Positions 25,190 through 39,584 are shown, numbered from the stretch's first letter. The stretch is 64,000 nt of DNA from Acanthochlamys bracteata (GCA_019914995.1 CM034135.1:2916501-2980500), one strand, 5' to 3'. Notes: generated from the sequence alone by a model not told the origin. Made by a program: numbers and translations.

Positions 25190-28100
25190 TCAGCGGAAGT
25201 ATATGGAAACCAGAGGGATGTCAATATCATTATCATCGTCGTCCTCACAGGCCACAACCACATCAACGTGGCTCCTGTATGACGGGATCTCCACCTTAGC
25301 GACTTCTTGAGCCAAGTCAACTACCTTTTTGTCCATCCGATCCTTGTGCCTGGGGAACATGCTGTTATACAGCAAGGAAGTACCACAAGAAATGCTGTAG
25401 GCATTTAGACCTTTCTCTTTAAGCCACTGCAGAAGCTCTCTGAGGGTCAAGTTGCCATGCACCATCCAGCGATCCCAGACCGTCCAGCTCATGTCACGAT
25501 GCTTTATCACCTTAGGTGGAACAGGCTCAGCCATGGAGAACAATGGGAGGGCAAGATTAGCAAAGGTGTTACGGTAGTCATCCAGCTTGTGACTCCCTGC
25601 GATTACTTTGTAAAGCTCAAGGCAGACTAAACCTGTGGCCATTGCAGTTGAGGTTGCTATGGCTGGGATGATCCTGCCAGCAATAAACTTCGCCTTGAGC
25701 TTGTCAACTTCTGGTATTCCATAATTCCTAGCACGCATATTTGCCAGACCAGCTATCAAGTCCATGTGGAAGTTTGTATCATCATCCTGATTGAATAACA
25801 ATAAGGTACAAAAAAGTAAGACAGTCAAAATCTAAATCATAGGCTATATATGAAACCAGAAAGTTAAGGCTTGTAGATTCCAGTATACGACAAAATTAAA
25901 AACCCATGAAGTAGCAAATGTGAAGAGAGCAACTAATAGAAAGCATGTCCTAAGAACTAAACAATGTTCAAGTTCTGGCATATGGTAAAATTTGGAAGGT
26001 GAAAGGTCATAGCCTTCCCGAAAGTAAACGAGCAAGACAATGCACATACATATTAGCAACAACACATCTAGAAGATTATGACTATGAAAACTACAACCAA
26101 CAATGAAACCATAGAACAGATTTTGTGCCATGAGCAGGAAATTAAAATGCTTATGCAAGCTCATCAGTCGTCATGAAGTTGCATATTTGAACTATTTGAT
26201 CTTGCTTGAAAGAAATTGTAAGAACCTTATTCGTATGCTCATTTTCAAGATTAGAAAAAAGTAAGAATTTTATCCACCTAAATGGAGAAACGGCTAAATT
26301 ACTTGATAGACCACAGACGACAAGAAAATTGACCTTCTCAAATTGTATTGGATTCATCCTGAAGCCGGGATGTAATTTCTTCGAACAGGCATCCAGCCTG
26401 GCAAGAAGATCATTGATGACAGCAGCATCATCAATTGAAGCAGTAGAAAGGCTGGTGGCTTTCTCATCTGTCACAATCTTGACGTCCTTTTTTGGATGAA
26501 ATTCAGGGACAAGTACCTTGTCAGCAGCTTCAGCCAATTTATTTGGGTTCTTGGCCCAGTCAGGTATGGCGATTCTGAAGGTCTCTGCTCTTAGAATAGC
26601 ACCAGCCATGATAAAGTTGATATGGCTAGGATCACTTGTTGAGAATTGAAGGGGACGAGGGAAACGTTTAGGTGCAGACCAGAAAGGAGCACCAGTGCTT
26701 GTTGCAGCATCCTCAGGAAAAGTATAGGTCAATTGCTTTACACGATCAGCAAAATAGTCCTCGAACCTGCAATGACAAGCACATAATTGGGAGGAGAAAA
26801 TTTTAAATGGAATGACCTGAAGAGCAGAAAACAGATAAGAAGATCCTCCGGAATTTCATGCTAGAATAAAGATAGTTAAAATACTACATTCACAATAAGT
26901 AGCTTCTCCTACTAAGCAATTATATCCTGAAGCGGAAACCTACTATTCATTAAAATAAAAACATTTTTCAAAACAGATAATATTAAGAGAATTTCTTCAA
27001 AAACTTGAATGAAACAATAAGCAACTAGAACAGGAAGGCTTAAAAAGCTTACTTCAGTCTTGCCCATGCAACACAATCTTGAAAGTTTTCACATCTCTCC
27101 TTATCAAGGCAGTCAAGAACACGTTCAAGTAGATCTCTAGCCTGGGCATCACCTGCATTCTTCATAGTAGAAGAATATTCTACTGGGTTCGACAGGAAAC
27201 TGTTCACTTCAGTAGGTGTTTTCTCAAGCAGTCCCTCAAACTCTGAGCGGGCCCATGTTAGGCAATGATCAATATTATGAGGAAAAGAATGAACAGTGCA
27301 CATTGGTGCTTGCTTCTCAGGTGGATCTCTAGAGGCCCCATAATTCTCAGTAAGGTGAGGTATGACCATCTGTGTATTACACTTTGCCCCAAGAGTACCA
27401 GACTCCAATAGTGGCTTTTGGAAGTACAAGCACCGCATGTCCATGTACATCCTTGCATTTACATTGTCCAGTGCATTGATAACAACATTCACACTCTCCC
27501 AAAAAGCATCACTGAAAACATGCTCAGTCTCAGGGTTAGCACGATTTTGGAGAGCTTCAATGTGGAGAGCAGGATTAATTAAGCTGGCAGCACTAGCAGC
27601 TACAGTGGATTTAGCCTGCCCAATATTCCAATCACGGAAGAGAAACTGCCGGCTAAGATTACTCTTCTCAATCACATCATCATCTGTGATAGTAATCTTG
27701 CCTTTGCGGCTGCAAGAAACTCCCATAAGTGCTAGATTCTTCAAGAACTCACATCCAAGAGCACCAGATCCGACGATAAAAACTTTGGAATCTTCCAGCT
27801 TCTTTTGAAGCTTCAATCCAAATACAGAAATTTGAGCATCATACCGGCTATTCAACGGCTTCACATCACTAGGCTCTAATAGTTCTGTAGGCAGGGACTC
27901 CACAGAATCAAAGTAGAAGTACTGCAGAATGGAACAGAGTTATTAGAACATAAGCCTACTGAAACGCCAAAGTTAGATGGAACATAGAACAGCAGCTACC
28001 AAAAGTGCCATTTAGAAGCTCAAACAAGAATTGCAAAAATCAAAGAACCATACCTGAAAAAGTGGGTGAAATTTCCCTGAACAGGCTTTCACAACCTCCT

Positions 28101-31100
28101 GCCCAACTATACCACCAAACATAGCAGCCATGGGATTTAGTACAGCCCTAGAGCCAAATGCAAAATGGCGTAGGAGCTTTTTATCAATCTGCTCAAGTTT
28201 ATGATCTCCAGTGCCTTCATTAATGTTAATTGCATAGCCTATCAGTTTCTCAGAATCCTCTTCTGCTCCAGCAAGAGGGAAACGACCCAAATCATGTCTA
28301 AATTTGTCCAAAGCTTGGAAGGCAAGGTGTAGCAATGGTGGACGGTCAAACTTAGAGAAATCACTCAATAAGAAATCCCCTGGATCTTTCAAAGCATCTC
28401 TTAATGATTTGAAGTACAAAACTTTTGGTTCCTTCACCTGCGTTACTATCCCTCCTCTCACATACTCGCCAAAATTGGTTGTATCCTCATCGAGAGTAAA
28501 TGAATATGGCCTAGCATTTTTTACCTTTCTAGGCTTCCCGTCATTTAGTTGTGTCATGCCTTGGACTTCAGAGAATATCACAAGATCTCCATCCTGAAAC
28601 TCGAGTCTCTCATCATCAACACAAGAGACGAGCGCAGGATTGTCATTACTGATTGACGCAATGATGCCTGTACGTGGCTCCTCTCCATCCACATCCACAA
28701 CTGTGAATGCTGGACCAAAGTCGCAGAACACATTACCAAACAGGCCCCGAACTTCTGACTTAATGAATGCAATTGGTGGGTTATGACTGCGGCAATGATC
28801 ATTATACTCGGCAGCTTTTTCTAAGCTGATATCAGTAAACACAACAGCCTGAAACCAATAGAAGGGACATATTCATATATATGACACTGCTCTCATGAAA
28901 ATATTGTATTCAAAAAAATAATAATGAAGATGATCACAGGTACATTGAATGCAAATTGTGCAACAATCAAACTAGAACAGAGACATATAATAAGGATACA
29001 GTAAAGATGCTATCCTGTACTCAAACATTTCGAGTACCAAGTGCAGATCATTGCTCATTTACTTGTAAAATGAACATAATAATCATCAAAGTAACCTATG
29101 GAAGAAACCTCAAGTAAAAGGAGACGATTATATGATTTATCTGCAACAATGTTGTTCAGAAAAGAATATCCTCGCAAAACCAACAACCGGAAGTTCATAA
29201 ACAATATGCAACTAAAGAATAACATTTAGTATAGGTGACGTGAACAAATGCCCAATCTGACAAAAGCAGCTTGAGTATAAAATATAAATGCCAAATGTAC
29301 CTTTAGGTCACACTCTATATTTTCAAATCATTATCAACACCGCAAAGATCAATATCCCCATATAATGAAGCTTCACTCAGAGTAAGCTAACAAATGCTTA
29401 AACGAAAACAAGGCAAGCAGCCTTTACATAAGTTTCTGAAGAAAAGAAGACTATGGTATCAACTGCCAGATAACCAAAGTATTGCTTATTGTTTATGCAT
29501 AGCCTTAGAGTTAAGTCCAGCTTAAGATAAAAAACTTCTATCTGCTGCTTTTTATCCGTCCATTAAGCCAAAAACACTTATTCCAATATTGAAAAACTGA
29601 ATTCTGCTTGACTACTGATGGAGGTCTCAAATAAACAACCACCTAGACAATTGTGGCAATTGGTACATGCTACAAAAAATAAGGAATTTGAAATTAAGTA
29701 ATTAGGATGGCACAACTACCAAACTGTCTACAATCACTTATAGGTCCAACCAACTATACAGTACCCTTGAAGTTACAGCTTATTGTTCATTTCATAGAAG
29801 TTGTGAAAGATACTACATCCAATTTTGGTAGACAACGCCATAACAACAATATAGGAGGCCCTAAATATTTGTCAAAGAAAGGGGAACCATTTTGGTACCT
29901 ACTAAGAACCCAACAATTATCTAAATTACTAGAATAGTAGTGGCACTTAAGAGGAACCCAATAATTTGATCTACGCATTCGATAGAAAACAGATTATTAC
30001 TTGATTCACCTATTAATAGATGGTTACAAAATGATTTGCCTACTACATAAAGTTCCATGCTCCCACAATTCCAACTGCTATATGAACTTTTGCCACATTA
30101 TCGTACTATGCTTAATAGCTCAGAAAATCTTTAAAACTTCAATCTAAAGTTACTCCAAGGTCTAAAAACCAAGATACCTGAAGCTACACTTTACTTACTA
30201 TTCTAAGGCCTTACATCCCGTCAACAACTATTTTTACGCACTACACGATAAGAGATAATACTACTAAAAATATCATTTACAGACTAGCATACATCTCACT
30301 CAAGCTTGTGGCATATTGTTATCTCTCAAGTTGTGTGGGTAAAAAAATTCAAAATTACTAAAAAGTTAGAATTTCTTGCATTTCAGCTTAACTTTCCAGT
30401 ATTAATCACAAATATTAGAATTCCTTGAATCAGAAAATTTCCTGTATTCTATGAAATGCAGTAGATCTCATCTGAAAGCATTAAGAGTATCCAACAATGC
30501 ACAACTGAAATTAAAAATAAAAATAAAAATAAAGAAAGAAAAGTTGAATCAACCAAAAACCAAGGTTGTGGCAGTTCCCACACCATCATGTCTTATGAAG
30601 TCGTTGAGAACAAGACAGACCAGAGATCTATGATAGTTAACATAGTTATACAAGTTGGGACACAAAAGTTTATCCAAGAGGCAATCACATTGCACCAAAA
30701 ACGAATACATATGTAACCACCTTAGAATCAGCATGTGCATTTCTACGTAACTTGCCAGCAGAAATTATGAATAAAAAATGGTTAATAGAAATTAGAACTG
30801 TATGCACATGCAACTATGGAGATTCTAGTAGTGCTTATACCATAAAATTGCACCAAAATACTCAAGTACAACGGACTGACACATAGAAGCTACAGATAAA
30901 AATGCTTCCCTAACAATAACTGAAGCAAGTAGTCTATATATATTAACTAACAAACCTGGAAATCTGAGAGCTGATTTGCAGATAGAGGTTGAGTCAGTGT
31001 GCTAATAAGGACAGCATTATTCAGTTCCTGCAGTCTCTGAATGCATGCAAGTGCCCTGTTCTTGCCAATATCATCCTCTGAGAAAAAGAAATTGCTAGAC

Positions 31101-31910
31101 AAGTCCCATAGCTCCACAGCTGCTTCATCATGCAGGGTCACCGACTTAACACCAGCTAGCACAAGGTTTTTAGCTGGAAGAACAATGCACAAAGAACAGT
31201 GAGTACCTATTGTAAGTTAGGTAATGAGCAACCACAGAATATAAATAAATAGAAGAAAACATGTGGGAATGCTAAACCATTCTAAGCATGCGAGCTTATC
31301 AATGGCCTAATGGCTAGATCTGTCAAAAGAAGAAAAGATGGACTGAAGTCATCTGGGGACGCAAAAATTTATGTATATGAAGATTTTAAATTTTACTAGC
31401 TACAAAATCCATCAGAGAACGCACAATTGATTGAAGCTATGCAATAATAGTAATCATCGAGCTTCAAACAACAACCAAATCACAGTAAGAAATCTCAAAC
31501 TAATCTCCAAACAACTACTTGAGACCTAACTAAAACAAGGAGAAATAGACAAGCCAACATGAGCTATATGTTTGCAACAGAATAAAGTATGTAGTTTTAC
31601 CTATCTCGGCACCGAGGCCATTAAGACCAGAGATGAGTACGTTGGAAGCAAACAGCCTGCGCATGGTCTCCCGGCCGTAAACAGCCAGCTGCCTGCTGTG
31701 AAGATCCTCATCGATCTCCGGTGGGCTTCCAGCACGAGCGTTACCGTTAGCCACACCATCCATGGGGCTCGCCATCGCGTGGTTGTTATCTGATTCTACC
31801 ACCGACGACGAAGACGAAGAGAACGAGCACTCAGTTCTCGGTTTCTTCAACAAATCCTTTCCCGACAATTGTTCTACCTCAGCTCCCCCAGCTCTCTTTC
31901 CCGGAAGCAT
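25190..31910 (-). CDS. UBA1: Ubiquitin-activating enzyme E1
   Basis: E1 uses ATP to adenylate ubiquitin and carries it as a thioester before passing it to E2 enzymes, in cytosol and nucleus. Six coding exons join in frame: 31601-31910, 30956-31173, 28054-28848, 27053-27921, 26334-26766 and 25190-25786, giving 1073 residues, close to plant UBA1 (about 1080). The order is a variable acidic N-terminus; inactive adenylation half ([19 protein letters not shown]); first catalytic-cysteine half-domain; active adenylation half with nucleotide loop GSGALG (492-497) and DDD (521-523); catalytic Cys649 in [15 protein letters not shown]; and ubiquitin-fold domain ending [11 protein letters not shown] chose the ATG at 31910 (MLPGKRAG) by family likeness; an in-frame ATG lies 14 codons upstream. 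The donor after exon 5 reads GTCAAT, which is slightly unusual. A 2.1-kb intron (28849-30955) shows no embedded gene. Confidence 0.95.
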
Positions 31911-32343
31911 ATAGAGCAGAACTCTGCTAACAATCCCACACAATCCCATCAAAATTCAATCAGATCCCAATCAAATCCGACAAAACTAGCTCAAAAAGCC
32001 AAAACAAACCCTATCATACCGAATCGAATCAAAACAATCTGACCAAAAAAAACCACAATTGACCGATTTAGTAAGAGGAGTGGAAAGGTACCGATGAGAT
32101 CGTGGCGTCGCGGCAAGGATCTGATCCGGAGCCGACGAGATTGAGCGAAGGATCTATGGCGGCTATCGTGATTGATTCCTTTTCAGAACTAGGGCTTTGT
32201 GTAGAAGGGAATAGGTAGTCGCGAGAAGAAGAAAGAGAGAGAGAGGTTTTGGGCAACTCCCGATAGAGCCCTACGGAACGGGCGCGGGGATAGCAAACGA
32301 GTATATATAGACGAGTTAGAGCTACTGAGGATGCTAAGCTCAT
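31911..32343 (-). promoter_or_regulatory. UBA1 5' leader, leader intron and candidate TATA box
   Basis: A leader intron is likely at 31924-32091 (minus-strand donor ATCG/GTACC, acceptor TTAGCAG/AGTTC), leaving a few leader bases before the ATG. A TATA-like sequence (CTATATATAC on the minus strand) lies at 32301-32310, which would place transcription start near 32270. A CT-rich tract (GAGAGAGAGA on the plus strand, near 32235-32246) follows the predicted start. Leader introns are common in plant housekeeping genes. Confidence 0.5.
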
Positions 32344-35300
32344 CGAAATTTATTTTAATAATATTGAAAAATAATTATAATTATCATTGATTATATTGTA
32401 GCGGTTGATTCAACTTAAAATAATTTTAAGTTTTTATTTATATTTTTTAATATATATTTTATAAATATTGAACAATTTATTTAAAAATTTAAAAAATATA
32501 AAAAAATTCTATATAATAAAATTGTTTTAATCCATATTTTTATTATTTTTAAAAATAAAAAAGAAAGTTTATTTAAAAAAATAAAATATATTTTTAAAAA
32601 AATTTATTTTAAAAATATTTTCCAACGTCTAATTTTTTATGGTTAAAAAACAGGATCAAAATGTATATGCTTCATCATAATGCAAACTTGTGTAATAGTA
32701 GGGAGTGATTTGCAAAATGCTACGGTAACTTTTGCTGGGACATGTTGAATTTTGATTTGAAAGCGCGGTCAAAATTTTAAGGCTGAGGCTGCTTTTTGGC
32801 GGCTGAAGCATGGGTCAGAGGTGGTGCTTTGATTTTATAAATTTTATATTTATGTAACTTTTTTCGATTTTTGCTGCCGTCTTTTACGGTAGATTTTGAT
32901 TTCAATACTTTATTTTCCATTTAAAGCATTTTTTTCTTTTTTCTACCGCATAAATTTCTTTTCTTTCCATTTAAAGCATTCTTTTCTTCATCAATTTAGG
33001 AAGCTTTTTGAGAATGTTTTAAAATGAAATTTTTCTAGAAAAATATTTTTATTTTTTAAAAAATAAATTTATTTTTTGTACTTAAAAAATTATAATAAAA
33101 ATAAGTAATAAAAAATTTTACTACGTAAAATTATTTTATAATTTTTAAATTTTTAAATAAATTTTTTAAATATTCATAAAAATTATATTAAAAAATATAC
33201 AATTAAAAATAAAAAAATTCTTTTTCAAAAAAAAATATCAAACTCTTTTTTAATTATTCATCATTGTATTTTACTTTTCCATTCACAATAAATATTTTCT
33301 GCTCATCATCTCTCAAAAATTATTTTTGGCTTTGGAGCAACAACAGAGGCTTCCAAGCTTGCTACTGTACATAATAGAAGCATAGCATCTAAATCTTTTT
33401 CTCGTATGTTGTCTTTTATAGTTTAGTTTTCTAAGAAAGCTTCTCATGTTTAATGCTCAGATCACCTGATGTTTTCTCCGCTGTGAGATTGCTGTGTTGA
33501 ATTTTGAGAAAAAAAAAAAAGGAAAAATTGTGAATTTGCATCTTATTGTGTCCATTTGTGGGATTATCACTGATTGCGGTTAAGAGGAAAGGAAAAATTT
33601 TGACTTTCCTTCTTTTGCTTTGAGCTCTAACAAGTGTTGATTTAATTTCCATTGAAGCATATGTACGTAGTTTAAGAGGTAGGATTAAAATCATACTTTC
33701 TTTGTTAGGTTATTACCAATTTATTGTTATTTGGTAAGTAGGATTTGCCCTTTATTTGAAATGTTTATAATTTAGAATATTTGTTGCATTATTTTTCTTT
33801 TCTTGAATTCTAGAGCATTACTGAACTCAAAAACATTGAGCCCTTAGCTAATAGAAAGCTTTGCTTCATTAGCTTGATCGCACCTTTTAGTGTTTTGTTG
33901 TACATGCCATTTATATTTCCTGTTTTATTGCAAACACAATTCACATTTTTCTAGTGTCCTCATGTTAAATGGTTTTTCTGTTATTGATAATTCATGATAT
34001 ATATGTCACTCATTCTCTATGCAAAGATTTCGCAATGGTGACCAACATGTTGAATAGGAACACAAATTTGCTTTGCATAGAAGATTCACGTAATAGGAAA
34101 TTGCAACAACAGAATTTTGGTTTATATCAGATCCATTTAAAGAATTCATCCAAAAGAGCATATCTAGGTATGCACTTTTTTCTCACATGGAAAAGGAACA
34201 TGGTCGTTGTTTGTCACACGTTAACTGGTAATGCAAATGAAATAAATTCTAGTAAAATTTTGACTCAACCAAGGTGCCTCAATCTGCTTCTTTCCTTGAA
34301 AAACTACGTACACATCGGCCGCCATAAAAATACTTGGTATAATTTTCAAATACCAACTAGGAAAAAAACTCTATATTTCTTGCTTTTGTATGAAGTAGGT
34401 TAAAAATAAACTGAAAATTCTATTGTAACAAAGGAAACAAATATTGACTTGCTCCTTGTTATTGGAGTAGTACTGGAACTGCTATCCTATCATGCTTGCA
34501 AAGTTTGCGACAAAACATTTTGATTTCGATAGTAGGGTTGTATTGCTGGGCTAAGACATGCATGAGAATTCAAAATATGGATCAGTTGCTGTAATTACTA
34601 AGGAACGAAATACGCATAAGCTGGAATGAGTGATGCTTTGTGCCCTTTGGATTATATATTGAAACTTTAGAGCGTGTTCGGTTTTTGATAGATGTAGGAA
34701 AATATTAAACACATTCAATAGTTTTATGTAAGCAATATAAGAATTTGACAAAAAGAAGCAAACACAATACCCTTACATTGAAAAAATGAAAAACCCCTAT
34801 AGAACTAGTCTCAAGAAAATTACTAATTCATATCAATGACAAACTCTTTTGTTATATTTTAAGTGAAAATTTTTACTAAATGCTCTCACTTGTACCTCTT
34901 ATAAGTACTGAGTGATTAATGTTGAAATTAATGTATAAGTTGTATTCCGAACAATGCCTCTCGTTTGTATATATAGTGTGCCTAAAAAACTCTTAAACTT
35001 CTAAATAGTTCATCTTTCATCATCCAATTAATTATCTAAATCTTTTGACCTTCCATTTTTCTAATTATATTTCAGATTTATTAGCCGTTGGCTTTATAAC
35101 TTATTCAGTGATGATTAATTTTCTTTGATTATTGGCCTTTCGTCTTCTTAAAGTCATATTTTACTTGTACATATTTCAATAAATTATTTGCTAACATTTA
35201 ACATAGTGGCTTTATAATATTTAACAATCTCTCACTTAAATATATTATGTAAATTGAAACGTAAATATTAATAAATCGATATGTAAGTGTCGAATTTTAA

Positions 35301-35589
35301 CAACAATGAAAACAAGTACGGCTAATAAGAACAGGGCTAGTACGAATTCTAGCTGACCTTAACCTTGTATAGTCATCTATCTTCTCTACGTTTCATTACT
35401 ACTTCGAATTTGTAGTGTCCACTAATATTGTGCTTTTGGTCCTGCTGTCGTTTCATGTTTACATCTGTTTTTTATTATGGCCACTCTTTTTTTTAGATTG
35501 AGAATAATATTTATATTTGGGCAATAGTATGTTTGTCTTATACATGACGCCTCTCTAACTCTATTCTTAACCAATATTTGTGATTATTC
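32344..35589. other. AT-rich spacer upstream of UBA1
   Basis: No gene was recognised. AT-rich mirrored repeat units lie near 32430-32630 and 33005-33245. The longest open frame (33969-34403, plus strand) has ordinary spacer composition and no motif that I recognise. Confidence 0.4.
33005..33245. repeat. AT-rich MITE-like unit
   Basis: This unit consists of mirrored A/T runs and ends with AAATATCAAACTC, similar to the ACCAAAC-type right ends of the other units. Boundaries are approximate and no target duplication was found. Confidence 0.35.
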
Positions 35590-36360
35590 ATAAAGTAAAA
35601 GAGAAAGTTTATATTGGTCATGCCATCTGTTTAAACATAACGACGGTAAACTCTTTAATGTAATTATTAGTAGATTTAGTTTGCTTAAGTTTGTGTAAGT
35701 AGCCATTTACCTCTTTCTCTGCAATGCTCAAAAGGAAGTGCTCCCGAAGTCGTGTTTGAAATCTTCCAACGTATTGATGACTTTGTCGTGTGCGCATAAG
35801 GTGTTGAAGTTGCTCCAACGTTTTCTAATGAAGTGGCATTTCAAATGCCATTCCAATTGGATGATTTAGGCATTTCTAACCTCCATACATCTATAGTGGT
35901 ACTAAAAATAAAACTTGTGGTAAATTTACATTTTTTATATATCTAATATTGACGAATTTTCTCTACGTCTGTATGAATAATTCACGTTTAATGTTTTATG
36001 AAATTGTGCAGAGTGGAGACGTTTGTACGAGAGTATTAAGAATCATTTCCAAAAGATTGTTATATCTTCACTGTTTGTAATTTTCGCATACTTACTTTTT
36101 AATCATCATACTTACTATTAAAATTTTCTAAAGTAATATCTAAATCTAAATAGATTTGCTCCATATCAGCAATGCATATCTTTATGGTACCGATAGATAG
36201 AACTTTAGACTTACTGCCAGTCTTGGTTCGTGCATGTTCCTTCTGCAAGGTTGCTATTCTACCACCTCCTCAAAAGTGTAGATGTTATGTAATGTAGCCA
36301 TTATTATATCGAGATGTTGTAATATTCCGACTGTGAAATATTGGCTATGATACTAATATT
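35590..36360 (-). mobile_element. Decayed LTR-retrotransposon gag relic
   Basis: On the minus strand a sequence like the retrotransposon primer-binding site for initiator tRNA-Met (TAGTATCATAGCC, 36343-36355) is followed downstream by a broken gag-like reading frame beginning near 36312 and continuing to about 35600. The clearest part is LHKLKQTKSTNNYIKEF, which resembles the LKQ-x-S-x-x-x-Y-x-x-EF motif of retrotransposon gag proteins. Frameshifts and stops are frequent. A long terminal repeat would be expected to the right of 36360, but I could not define it. No polymerase region is seen, so the superfamily is open. Confidence 0.45.
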
Positions 36361-38543
36361 TATAGGGTTAGAGTTTTGATAGTACTTATGCAAAGTTTAC
36401 ACAAATTTTTACGCTAAACTATTAAGTAAGCTTAAAAGATTTCATAATGATACTAAAGAAATAGAGCGACGGTAAACGAAAAATTATGTATGAAAATGTT
36501 TGAATTGTTTATAAGAATTTGATGTTTACAATACTATTATTCATGGTTCTAAACGGGAGATTTTTTTCTCCTATTTATATCATACCACTTTCTTAATGAA
36601 TGATGGAGGTATTCAATTAGACGATTTATATCATCCAGAAGGTTCTCTTGAAATAATTATAGAAATATAGATATTTGTAAAATATATTAACACGTATATC
36701 TAGATACTATAAATAGTTTAGCTCATAAATTTATGTGTCAAAATATTTTACATATCTTATAAATATCTTAGTATTATAGAGAATTCTATAATTTGAATTT
36801 TGTGCCATTTTGGCAAAGATTTTGGTCAAATCTTGCCAGTTTGTAATATTGTTCCACTTTCTTCCAAAAGACAAAGGAACAATTATAACAACATAGATAG
36901 TAGAAAGTTACTTTTGAAATATTTTCTTTGCTACCATAACATTCTTGAGAAAAAGTAAGCAAAAAAGCTCGTCATTTTGCACAAGAAAGAATAAGAATGA
37001 ATTAAGGCAATTAACTCTGAGCCTAAGTTAGTTTTGAATATTGCATGTTAGGTAAAGGGGTTGTAACTGAGTTTTCTGCGTTACGGACTTTTCAATTATG
37101 CATATGAACTGTTATCTTAATGTTGTTGGGGATGAAATTTATACGGTGGGTAAAGGTTATGCCTATCATTTTTGTCGACATAATGTAAATTTTAGAGGAA
37201 AAAAATATGTGCATGAAATCTTTATCGCGAGAAATAAGTCATCAAACCAAAATCTACATTGGATATGCAATTTTTTAAAGGAAAAAAGATAGCTCAACTG
37301 ATATCTCTAACCGTACAGAAAGACAACCCATAATTTTTAAAACGAGAGTCCAAGTAGATGTTTGTTCTTCAGACCATCACAATTATCAAAATGTCACCAG
37401 ACGAAATACGGAAGAGATTTTGGAGCACTGAGTTATCACAAGGCATGATACTCATCTAAATTATTTATAGTATCTTGTGAAATGAAAGAGTCAGTTTGAT
37501 AGTAAGACAATTTAGGAGCATTACTATGACATCAGAAGATTGAGAAGTCTCGTTACAGCTCACATAACGTAATGAGAGCATAATGATATAGACAATTAAG
37601 AATGTCACAATATACTTGCTTGACATTTTCGTCATCCTATTTGGCCTAAGAAATATGTCTTTTATATGAAATATAGCATACAATAGTTTAGTATATTATA
37701 TATAATTTACACATTTGGGACAAGTAGAGATATTTAATAAGAATATTTTATATAAATTTTTGGATAAAGTATTTTTTCACTATTCGATTAAAAATAATCT
37801 TCACCGTATATAGATGAGATAGAAAGGTTATAACTAGAAAGGGATGAACCCTCATTTAGAGATCATCAAGAAGTAAGTGTTCTAATAAAACAATCATTAT
37901 AAAAAGTTCTTTTCAAGATTTAATTTGAAGTGTTCTGACTTTTTTTTTTGTCTATGATCCATACAACTTTTTTAACTACCTTCCATAGCTTTTTTGAAGC
38001 AAATACTGACTTAGCCACGAGTCAAGATAGAAATTTAGACCCGTGACAATGCGTCTTTTTCTTCTCTCCTTAAGTTTTTTACTTTGAACGTGGCTCGTTT
38101 CATCTCAAAGGTGACACTGTGTGCATCTAGAGGAGCTGGACATATACACCCAATAATAACTAATCAATTGATACTCTTTTTTCTTACATATTTCTTCTAT
38201 ACTGCTACTAAGAAATTTCTATTTGAGCCAAATGTTTGAAAAATATTGTATTCTTGCAGTTTCACAAAACAATATAAATTTAAACTGTATCAAAGTGCGT
38301 TAGAAAGAAATTGCTGGATTTCTTATATTTAGATTGATAATACATATTGCAACTAGAGATGTCGTGCTCAAACACGAGTTGTTCGCCATGACAAAACTAT
38401 TAACTATTTTAAAACTTATTCTTGTTAATTCGAAGATGTTATTTAGAAATTCTATAAAATAATTTTTATTTTTTAAAATCACAAGTTATGTGGTTACAGT
38501 TAATGCGATTGTCGACGATCCCAAGTTCTTTTACTCTCTGCAG
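36361..38543. other. Unassigned spacer, possibly LTR remains
   Basis: The left part may be the long terminal repeat of the gag relic at 35590-36360, since it directly abuts the primer-binding-like site. No second copy of this sequence was found in the window. The remaining sequence has only short frames. The right end precedes the first recognisable exon of the aspartate oxidase pseudogene. Confidence 0.3.
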
Positions 38544-38876
38544 GTTTGTGCAGCTCCATCCAACAGTCCTAGCTGATGAAGGATTTCCAATGAAACCAAC
38601 AAAGAAAAGGGAGAACATATTTCTAATTTCATAAGCAGTTAAACGAGATGTAGAAATCCTTTACTTCAGTCTATGCAAAAGGTATATATGCTCCTATATG
38701 ATGAGTAAGTTGAATTAGCTCCTTGGGATGTGGTTACTAAAAGCATAGATGACTAATTGAAGAAACGAAAAGAAAAACATCTTCATCTACACATCAGTCA
38801 TAAGACAAAAAAAGAAATTCTGTCTTACTTTCCTAACATCGCTATCGAATGTCTACAGTATGGACTAGATATTGAT

Positions 38877-39584
38877 AGAATAAAAGTCTTTACTAATATT
38901 TAACATAATATGTAGAGCATACAACGAAAATAAAATTTATTTCTCTTTTTTATGAACGTAGTATGAAATTATCAAATAGAGCAATATTTTCGGTAAATAC
39001 TCAATGAACCAAAATTACCACAATCGCAAGCACATCATCACAATCAATTACGTGAAAAATTTCCTCAACGCGAGGAGTAAAAGTCACGGCAATCAATAAA
39101 CCTCTACTATCTCAATAATAGAGATACACAAGTTCTCTCTAGATAAAACTAGAGGTATACAACTATATATCTCAATATTCAACAATTTCGGCAAACCATA
39201 AACGAAAATTGAAAAGATTTCGTAAAAATCGGTGGCTTCAAAAATACGTATGGATCTGTACGTAGAGAATTCCGATTACGATCTCTACCGTTCAGATTAA
39301 AGAACTATCCACGTCTGAAACACGCTGAGCAAATTTTAGCTCAATCGAACGTCAAATCGACGTTCATCCGGCGTTTAATTAAAATGGACAGCAAGATAAT
39401 AACTTTTTCTATTTTTTCTCTTTTTTCTTGTTCTTTGTTGTGGCTGCAGCATATGGTTATAAGAAATCCTTAAAATTTATTTAATTAGGTTAAAAACAAT
39501 AATACACTTATCTTTTCATATGGTTTTTAATCATATGAATTTTGGAGCATCTACACAAAAGAGGAAAAACCAAACAGACATAAC
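38877..39584. repeat. Unidentified 0.7-kb insert in the aspartate oxidase pseudogene
   Basis: About 700 bases separate two aspartate oxidase pieces that are nearly adjacent in the protein (YGLDI and TRQSIPMIPAAH). The insert contains short hairpins (ACCTCTACTATC...AATAGAGAT; TCTCTCTAGATAAAACTAGAG) and looks like a solitary LTR or small element rather than plain intron, but no flanking duplication or paired copy was found. An ancestral intron at this position, perhaps enlarged, cannot be excluded. Confidence 0.35.

Noticed and set aside
33969..34403. 144-residue plus-strand open frame as a gene
   Set aside because: Composition matches the spacer, there is no recognisable domain, and no splice partner was seen. 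AT-rich DNA easily yields such frames.
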